Assembly: GCA_015179025.1 (NCBI GenBank)
Contig: WHUX01000066.1
Span: forward strand, 62,001-126,000
Length of the DNA: 64,000 nucleotides
Source of the DNA: Terfezia claveryi
Taxonomy: Eukaryota; Ascomycota; Pezizomycetes; Pezizales; Pezizaceae
Direction of reading: 5' to 3'
The translations under genes were made by a program, and so were the position numbers. Position 1 is the stretch's first letter, and the number at the start of each line of letters is the position of its first letter. The notes under the pieces were generated by a model. The model saw only the letters and a program-made list of their open reading frames with translations, was not told the DNA's origin and made no database searches. Shown here in pieces: positions 56,824 to 64,000 of this stretch.

Positions 56824-57805
56824 AAACAACCCCAAAGGCAGCATCTAGGAGCAAGTGTTAAGGCCTGGGTAGTCTGGTTGAGGCCTGGGGAGCCAGTAAA
56901 ATCCAGTTGAAGTCATGTGTAGTAAGTGAGTGGGGCCAGGGACAGGGCCCCTGGTCAGATAATCTATCGGTAGAAGGCTGTTCTTCCTAAGTCTATCTAG
57001 CTATCGCAGACATATCTATCTCCCTATCAACCACGCTAGGGTCTGGTTATGTAAGCCACCATCCACCCATACCGTGCTCGACCTAGGGATGCGGCCTCTT
57101 GTCATAGGTTCGAAAATAAGTTGAATACGGCTGTTATATTAAAAAATAAAGCAGGGGATTGGTGTGTAACTGTCGACGACTCGCCAAATCAGTTGTCCTC
57201 TAGTCTGGTTGGCACAACACCCTCCTGTGTGTTATCCTCAAACCTTACGCACTCTCTATTCAGACAGAATCCACATCCCCCGCGACTCTCGCAATTGTGG
57301 TACCTTGAGGTCCACGTCCGCATGACCTGAGGATAGCCCTGATGAAGCCGGTAGTGATGTTCATGCTGCAAACTTATCGTTTCTGCAGTGGACCGAACTA
57401 TGTCGTGCGGTGCGGAAGCCCGCTGCCCGTCCAGCCAGGCGCCCAAGATCCACAGCTTATTATCTTTGACAATCCACCACCACATTATCCCGCCTTATCA
57501 GAGTGGAGCTGATGCATGACCGCTGCCTGTTTTTCAGTTGTGGGTACACCTAATGCTTGGAGGCCGCCTCAGCACGCGCCGGTGCATTTCACCTCTTCCG
57601 TTTTTAAACTTGCCTTGCCTCTGTTCTGCATTTTGACCCTTCTTGCTAGTGTTGGCTTCAATTGCCTCCGTATGCGTCCGCACCAGCTCAGTTCAACCAC
57701 TCCCATATCTTAACGTTCTCAAGTTCTTTTTTTAGAAATAATTCAATACGCGAATTCAAGTTATTGTACCGGTAACCTATAACGAGGGGCCACTGCTGTG
57801 AGCAA

Positions 57806-59125
57806 GTGCCCGGTAGATTATGCCAAACCCAGAGCTGGCAGCTCTCTACCACGTCGGGTCTGGCCTCCGTGAACGTGACGCACCTACCGGAGTTGGGACC
57901 ACTGGCCGAAAGGATCGTAACAGAGGCTATTGGGGAGGAGGTAAGCTTCGGTGGGTCAGTAGCCCGGCGGTGCCATATCGATCGGCTTGAATATTATAAA
58001 TTTCGAACCCGAAATAACGGAGCATTCAGACGGCAGCAGGGCAGAGGAGGTTGCGGCAGCCGTGAGTGGCAGACCGATTTCTACCTCGGAGACTCACCAC
58101 GGCCATGGATGGACGCTGCTGGGGTGGAGAGGGGGGCGCTGGCATGGAAGGGACATGCTTAGTGGCACTGGATAGTCAGGGCGCTATAGCCACGCGGCAG
58201 ATCTGACCAATAGAGATCCGAGTGCATGAATGGAATGCTTGGTAAAAGATAAACATGCTCCAGACTCGCAAAGGAGGAGCATGATTTGGGTCAAGGGACA
58301 TTCGGGGACCATGAGGGAATGAGAAAGCGGATAAGAAAGCGGGGGCAGCGGCGTGGGTGGGGAGACTGATGCGACTGCCTGACCTTGCGAATTCGTCAAA
58401 CTTTCAAAGTCGAGGGACATAATATGGCGTAACAGGGGATCAAGGGCCTGACATACATCATTAGGGTTCAGGGCCCATAGGACATGGATGCATAGGATAG
58501 GGAGAGCTGAGGATACTTTTGTTGTATGTTGGACAACAGATAATGCGGCCCATTTGTTGGAGTGCACTGGGTCGGGATGGAGCCAGCAGGACCCGTGAAG
58601 AAGCGGACGCGAATCAGGAATGATGTGAGGAGTTGTTGGAAGCGTTGTAGGCTCCGCTGAACCCCATTTTGTGTATTAGTTCCTATTTTCCGGGTGGGGG
58701 GCCTTGGGGTTCGATAATCCACAGGACGCGCTCCGAATCTCCACTCCTGCCCCTCTCGGTCTTTCTTCTCTCCAGCTAAATAGGCGTTGGTATAACTCCT
58801 TATTCTCCTAATTCCATTGAAAGCAGCAACTGTTCTTGCCCCTTCCATACTACTCTCCTGCTTCCTGTGCTGCCTCCCGGCTGCCTGGTGTCGTTGCCCG
58901 CTAGTGTCGTTTGATTGATTATAGAGGCCATTTTTTCTTGCCGTTGTGCGAGGTGCTTGCCGCTCTGCAGTGTTGCCAACTAGTGGTCTTTGGGGGTGTG
59001 GGGGTGGTTCCGACCCCGAGGCCCCTCTGTTAATGTGCGAGCGGGCTTGAAACCCGGTGGCTCATCATAGTCCCCTCGCTGGGACCAAACATGAGTACAG
59101 ACTCTTAAAAAAAAAGAGAAAAAAG
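57806..59125 (+). pseudogene. LINE ORF2 C-terminal half with 3' UTR and poly(A)
   Basis: Pieces in several frames, in correct order: THLPELGPLAERIV, EHSDGSRAEEVAAAV (RNase H first Asp), SMIWVKGHSGTMRE (RNase H end), RAHRTWMHRIGRAEDTFVVC and HLLECTGSG (the H-R-I-G-R...C...H-L-L-x-C zinc end). Then a 3' UTR ending aacccggtggctcatcatag, cgctgggaccaaacatgagt and AAAAAAAAA (59108-59116). Many stops. This is the best-preserved 3' end of the LINE family here. Confidence 0.7.
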
Positions 59126-59129
59126 CGCC

Positions 59130-60932
59130 CTCTTCCTAGCGAGGCCTTTGATGCTGGTTGCGTATGCGTTTGGTTTAGGACCGCCGGGGCTTATAAGCTT
59201 ATCAAGGACGACATAGACGTGCTAGCTCAATTGGCAAAGACGTATAATTGCAGTGCAGAAGCGGACGATGGTCGAAAGGGCTAGGAAACAGTGGGCGGAA
59301 GATAATGTAGCGCAAGCAGAGCCGTGGAACGGAGTGGGCGAGGGAAAAGCGTGGGAAGAAAGAAGTAAGAGCTACCGCACTACATTAGCAAACCGTTTAA
59401 CGTGGACAAGCAAACAATTATGGAGTTTGCTGAACAGTTTTGGGAATAATTACTAAACCATGGTGATTGCGGAACCAAACGAACCAGCAATGACCGAAAG
59501 CCATTGTCGCAAACCGGCGACGCAAGACCGAGTTATCGCAGCCGAATTGCATCATAACCTTGTGAGAGGGTGACAGGCATCTTCGAGCAGCAATTCTTCC
59601 CGCCTCCACTATGTCCGAGCCCAACAGGGCATGGGGGAATCCACAATCACCGCAATAATATCCACGCCTTGGGGCACATCAGACACAGCCTAGAGCCGCG
59701 GCCAACAAGGAATAAAATAACGTCCCACACCACTGCCGTAGCCCGAGGAACCGTGTCGTGGCAGTAATAAAAACGGAGAGCTCCGCTGCGCAACACTAGA
59801 GGCACCACCAAGCACAGAGAAAGAATGCATCCAGAAGGGGAAAAGAAGGAGGCAAGGGGTCGCACAAGATACTGGAACAATGATATGAAGTGGAATGGAA
59901 ACTAGCATGGGCCAAAATGGCTCATGGAATGTACGAGGCAATCGTTTGCGTAGAGTGGTGGATAGAGAAGACTGGGGACAAGATCGACAAGCATGTCTGG
60001 GCTGCTGTCGGTGTGCTTGGAATTTATCCTGTGGGTTATCTCCGAGAGGAGAATAGGCTAGCAAACACTGGGTTTTCGTGGCAATGGAAATGCAGATGTG
60101 GGACTAGAGGAAGCCGTCGGAATGGGTGGGGAAGGGAAAATGGCTGGAAAAGGCGAGGGACTCAGAGGGAAAAGTCCTAAATATGCAGGGGGCGAATTTA
60201 AGAAATAAATCTAGGCTACAGACAGAGAGGCTGCTATCAATGCTGACCCTGAAAAGTCCCAATGAGCTCACAAACACTCCTCCACCCACACAGTCAACAA
60301 CAGCAACACAGACACGAATTTCATCTTCTAGCCGTCAGCCTGGGCGAGCTATGATATTAGTGGGGCGGTGGAGTAAAGTTGGAAGATCGATGTCGGAGCA
60401 CACATTGGGGCGGTCTATCAGCTAACCTGGATACGTATTGGAATTTTTGGAAGTGGAGTAAGTTTCTGCAATGCTGAAAGGCCTTAACAAATAATAGCAG
60501 GTCCAGTTCTAGCGCTAAGATCAGGATTTTTCGTCCGAAAGGGTGTGTGGCGCTGAATATACAGGGGGCCGAAGGAAATGCAACAGCGAACACTCCAAGC
60601 CCGTCACCACAGCAGCGACAGCAACGCAGGCAGAGCCGCCTAAGTACTCAAGCAACCATGGGAAGAAACAAAGAGCATTGGAAAGCCAAAAGACCCGTGA
60701 GCGATAGTGGGTATGAGAGCAGTTCAGTGCGGACGTACTTATAGGGGTAGTGACACGGTCAGCAGTAGTAAAGTAGGTAAAAGGGTGCTGTAGCAAAGGG
60801 AAAGCAGAAGGCAGAATAGAAGCCAGCACAAAAGTGGGCCCCAAAAGAGGGTAGTTGAATCAGGCTCACCACAATCAACGGCACCGCATTTGAGTAATGA
60901 GTATTTAAAAAAAAAAAAAAAAAAAAAAAAAG
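59130..60932 (+). mobile_element. Poorly defined LINE-related segment ending in poly(A)26
   Basis: Ends with gagtaatgagtattt followed by 26 A (60907-60932), the LINE terminus. Upstream sequence has fragmentary frames on both strands without recognisable domains; the left boundary is not determined. The length of the A tract suggests a relatively young insertion. Confidence 0.45.
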
Positions 60933-62050
60933 CCGGGAATGATGTGGCGGTGGATTGGAAGACAACCAGCTGGTCCAGATCATAGGAATCAGAGGCTATG
61001 GAAGAGGAAGGCAGAATCTTCCCTAGCCAGGTACATGAAAACAGTGTGGGAATCAATCAGTTGCAGATCGTAGTAAGCTCTCCACGACCAAACAAAACCT
61101 ATGACTAGGACCATGGCAAGAAAGACAAGACCACAGCGCAGAATAGGTTTTGCACACTAAATAGTTTGGTACGAGTACGGAATTATTAACAAATATCTAC
61201 TGATGTGCCAGTGGCGGTAGCCATATACAGTGTCAGTAGTCGCAGCAAAAAGATCGTAGCGGCATATATAACAGCAGCAGTTATATGATCGCAGTGGCAT
61301 ATACATCTGACTCTAGCTGGTAACAAAAAGAAAATCGTTAAAAACCCAAAACGATTTACCCCAGTTCAAATAGTAATGAGCGTCCGTAAATCTTACAGAG
61401 GGGGCATCCCCCATCGGGGGCAATCACGCATATTTCGAGGATCATAGTCGGTTTGTAGACTAGGCTGGTAAGAATTTTACTCAGTAATAATATGACATAT
61501 AGAGCACCAATTATTATAAACTATGCTAATGCTAATGAATTACTTGAATTTAAAACTGATACTTCAACAATTTGATTCTGGAATCTCATTAGCTATTAGT
61601 TCAAATTTTTACCTTACTCCCGATGCCTATAGCTACTCCCACTGCTACTGTCTAGGCCTACAACTGCTGCCGCTACCTATATCGCACTTAGGCTTTTGAG
61701 GTACTCAACTGAGTGATTCTAGTAGCATAATATAGGGATAGTATAGGTATTAAATGGACATTGAAACGAAATTGAGTTGTACGGGCGTCTATTATAAAAC
61801 CTATATATCCGAAATCTGATCTCCTACTGATTTTGGATTACATTTATATTGTCATTGTTGGAGCAATCGATTGGTGAGTGGGACAGAACAATACAATGCC
61901 AAGGTCAGTTAGTTCTTGTTTTTTCTTTTTAGCATTGTTAATAACGTGTTGGCCATAATTCCTAGATTTTATTGCATCGATGTCTTTACTGGACCCAAAG
62001 AACCCCTGTTTCATACCCATAGATAATTTTTTAAACAAATAGTGCTCATA
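60933..62050. other. Intergenic DNA
   Basis: No gene supported. A short GGGGG-CATC-CCCC hairpin lies near 61400. A minus-strand frame at 61844-62038 (KKLSMGMKQGFFGSSKDIDA) has some coding character but no family. Confidence 0.35.
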
Positions 62051-62586
62051 CCGTATTAATTCGCAAGTAAGAATGCTGTCTTATTTCAAACGGGCGGTCG
62101 TAGGGGCCTTGAATTTACTGTCTTATATACGATAAGCACGGAGTACTGTCTTCCGTAAGAATTTTCCCCCAAAAAAAAGAAATTCCGGAACAACCGATAG
62201 CCGTATAATTGGTATCTACTTACACACTCTCCTCCCAAGCGTAATCGTAGCATATTGAAGCTTCCTCTTCAGTAATTTAATCTCCCTGCTCATTACCACT
62301 TCCATCCGCCTCTCTCACCATCCTAAACCTCAAGGTCGAAACCTTCATCCTCTGTTGCCAGATTTCTGCAGTTGCAAATCGAGCTTGTTGTTTGCGCATT
62401 GGGTCCAGCACGAGATGCCAGCGAAATTGACAATGGAACAAGTCATAGTGATGAGTGAAAGAAACCGGCTGCCCCAGCGTCGACAGACATTACTATACTA
62501 CTGTTCTATAAGAAAAATTTGCTGTCTAATCCACGATTCGGTTATCTCGGCCAAAATTAGGCTGTTTTACCCCTGTCTTATACACC
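62051..62586. mobile_element. TA-flanked DNA transposon derivative, copy 2 (right end missing)
   Basis: Starts after TA (62049-62050) with CCGTATTAATTCGCAAGTAA, as copy 1 at 21267, and follows it for about 500 bp, through the tacccctgtcttatacac region. There it is cut off by a LINE tail, so the right inverted repeat is absent. The left end has about 60 bp not found in copy 1. Confidence 0.8.
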
Positions 62587-62722
62587 TAAGACGATCCTCA
62601 TGGTCCCCTTACTGGGACCGAATAGGAGTAATGAGTCCGTCTCATAGCCTTAGGCTCCATAGACGTATAGACTTCAAAAAAAACAAAAAAGGAGTAATGC
62701 GTATTTTATTTTTTAAAAACAA
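62587..62722 (+). mobile_element. LINE 3' tail split by a nested retroposon tail
   Basis: The outer element is the LINE terminus with its hairpin GGTCCC (62602-62607) / GGGACC (62614-62619). Inserted in it at 62634-62690 is a 57-bp tail of the second family (agtccgtctcatagcc ... A run). GGAGTAATG occurs on both sides (62625-62633 and 62691-62699), the target duplication. Confidence 0.85.
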
Positions 62723-63629
62723 AACATATGACGGGGGGCCGCACCTCTGGGTCGGGCCTGGTGAATTATCCAACCCCAGGGCTGGTTCCTGTTAATTACA
62801 TGACCAACCCTTCCTCCCTGCCTCCGCTTTTCCATCTCCCTTAACTGCTACAACTCTTCCCACACCTTCCTCGCGCCACTCCTGATCCGCAGCCATTTCC
62901 TCGCAGCACCTTCCGTTCCCGTCTCCGATCTAGGACATACCTACGTGAGGGGAGCCGCATTTCGGATGACCCCACATTTGCTGAAGGGATCTTCTGTCTT
63001 CGGTCCGTTACGACACACAGGTCAGGCCCTTGATGGCTCGATTACCCCATCCCAAATCCTTTGATTTGGAAGACTGGGAAGGCTTGATGGATTCCGGCTA
63101 GTGTAGTGATTCAGGCTGGTGTAGTGATTCTGGCGGTTTTCCGATCCAGGTTCCAGGCTGCTACTCTGGCCTTTCAACCCGCAATTTCGTTTTTTACCTA
63201 CCTACACTGGAGTGTCTTTTAATCCACATCAGCATCTGCACCCCCTGCTTTCATTCTCAAATCAGAACTTCAACTTACTGCGGTAATTTGGGAGAGGAAA
63301 GCTTCCACGATCTCGGGCGGTCTCTCGTTGGCCTGAGCACGAGCTTTGGGGGGTATAGGATCGCAATTTTACAAAGGCTCGAGCTGTTCAAAAGTGCGGC
63401 ACGTTAAACTACTGCGCGTGCGATCGCTGAACTGGCTCTTCCCCCTCTCCCTGGTCCAGGAACCCACCTACCCCGGATATCTAGCTCCAACCTGCGCCCT
63501 CGCAATTCTGGGTTACTTTTTTGGTTTAAAAATTCACTACTGTACTCGTATTCGAGCTATTCTAACCTATGCCGAGATCTGACCGCATCCCGGGTGGATC
63601 CCGATCGATTATCCCTCTCCAGGGTCGGT
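62723..63629. other. Intergenic DNA
   Basis: No gene supported. A duplicated phrase, ggctggtgtagtgattc-like, occurs near 63105-63130. Confidence 0.3.
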
Positions 63630-63637
63630 GTTCTGAC

Positions 63638-63767
63638 TAGGCCTGGGCACGACTCGAGCCCGACTTGGGAAATGCTGAAGCCCCAATATATTTTGTAAAA
63701 GCTCAAGCCCCACTCCAATGGCTCGAGCCTCCTTGGAAAATGACGAACCGGCTTGTGCCCAGGCCTA
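63638..63767. mobile_element. 130-bp hAT-type MITE
   Basis: The inverted ends TAGGCCTGGGCAC and GTGCCCAGGCCTA are flanked by perfect 8-bp direct repeats GTTCTGAC (63630-63637 and 63768-63775). The TAGGCCTGGGCA start and the 8-bp duplication are diagnostic of hAT elements. No coding capacity; it must have been moved by a transposase encoded elsewhere. Confidence 0.9.
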
Positions 63768-64000
63768 GTTCTGACCCGCTCAGCAATCAGTTCAATTGGC
63801 TAATGGGATGATAATGATGGTTGGGCCGGCCCTGGCCAAGTGGACGAATTGTGAGCAGGTCAGAACAAACCCAGTTTGAACCAGTGCCACAGCACGCTTG
63901 CCTTCCATTTGCTTTTGTGTGTGGTCACAGTGATTCCCGTTCATCACTTCTTACAATCTTTGCTCACCTTTAGACTCGCAGATAACAACGGCCTCGTCCT

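Noticed and set aside
59253..59456. Short plus-strand frame with charged residues before the poly(A)26 element.
   Set aside because: No recognisable LINE domain; called only as part of an undefined segment.
1..64000. A secondary-metabolite cluster linking the wax-synthase-like enzyme and the tyrosinase.
   Set aside because: The two genes are 7 kb apart with no polyketide synthase, terpene cyclase, P450, transporter or regulator in between.

Overview
This window looks like nuclear DNA of a filamentous ascomycete, and the mix of elements would suit a Leotiomycete-like fungus. The pointers are short introns with GTATGT donors and CTAAT-type branch points, a secreted fungal tyrosinase, a fungal wax-synthase-like membrane protein, nuclear tRNA genes with small introns, and a fragment of fungal mitochondrial DNA. 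The genus assignment is inference only.

The window is gene-poor and transposon-rich. Genes I support with confidence are a wax-synthase/MBOAT-like enzyme (482-1729), a two-exon secreted tyrosinase with an N-terminal CBM1-like module (8826-11048), a CENP-V/GFA zinc protein (39586-40026, minus) and three tRNA genes: Asp with an 11-nt intron, Val(CAC), and Ala(TGC) with a ~21-nt intron. A probable six-exon gene of unknown function lies at about 30886-32640 (minus). A 99-codon orphan reading frame is at 36130-36429 (minus).

Most of the rest is mobile-element debris. From 3 to 5 kb there are decayed transposase pieces. From 12.7 to 13.2 kb there is a TA-flanked MITE with a second copy near 39 kb. 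From 15.37 to 18.19 kb there is a nearly complete two-gene PIF/Harbinger element. Near 18.3 kb and 26 kb lie two inverted copies of a repeat with Pol III-like boxes. From 18.9 to 19.6 kb and 43.4 to 44.7 kb there are Ty3-like gag/protease relics. At 21.3 and 62.1 kb there are two copies of a TA-flanked DNA element. From 33 to 34.3 kb there are two foldback elements. A Copia relic lies near 47.7-48.7 kb and a 130-bp hAT-type MITE with a perfect 8-bp target duplication ends the window. Poly(A)-tailed LINE pieces occur throughout, many only tens of bases long and several with target-site duplications. A NUMT carrying a damaged mitochondrial tRNA-Val sits at 42.5-42.8 kb.

I see no biosynthetic cluster, CRISPR array, rRNA or operon-like arrangement. 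The host genes are scattered and show no evident shared pathway. The most unusual signals are small: the CBM1-like module on the tyrosinase, a dispersed 16-bp word that also forms a perfect hairpin, a 13-bp inverted-repeat word clustered at 26.5-26.8 kb, the foldback pair, and micro-insertions of LINE tails that show the insertion mechanism directly.
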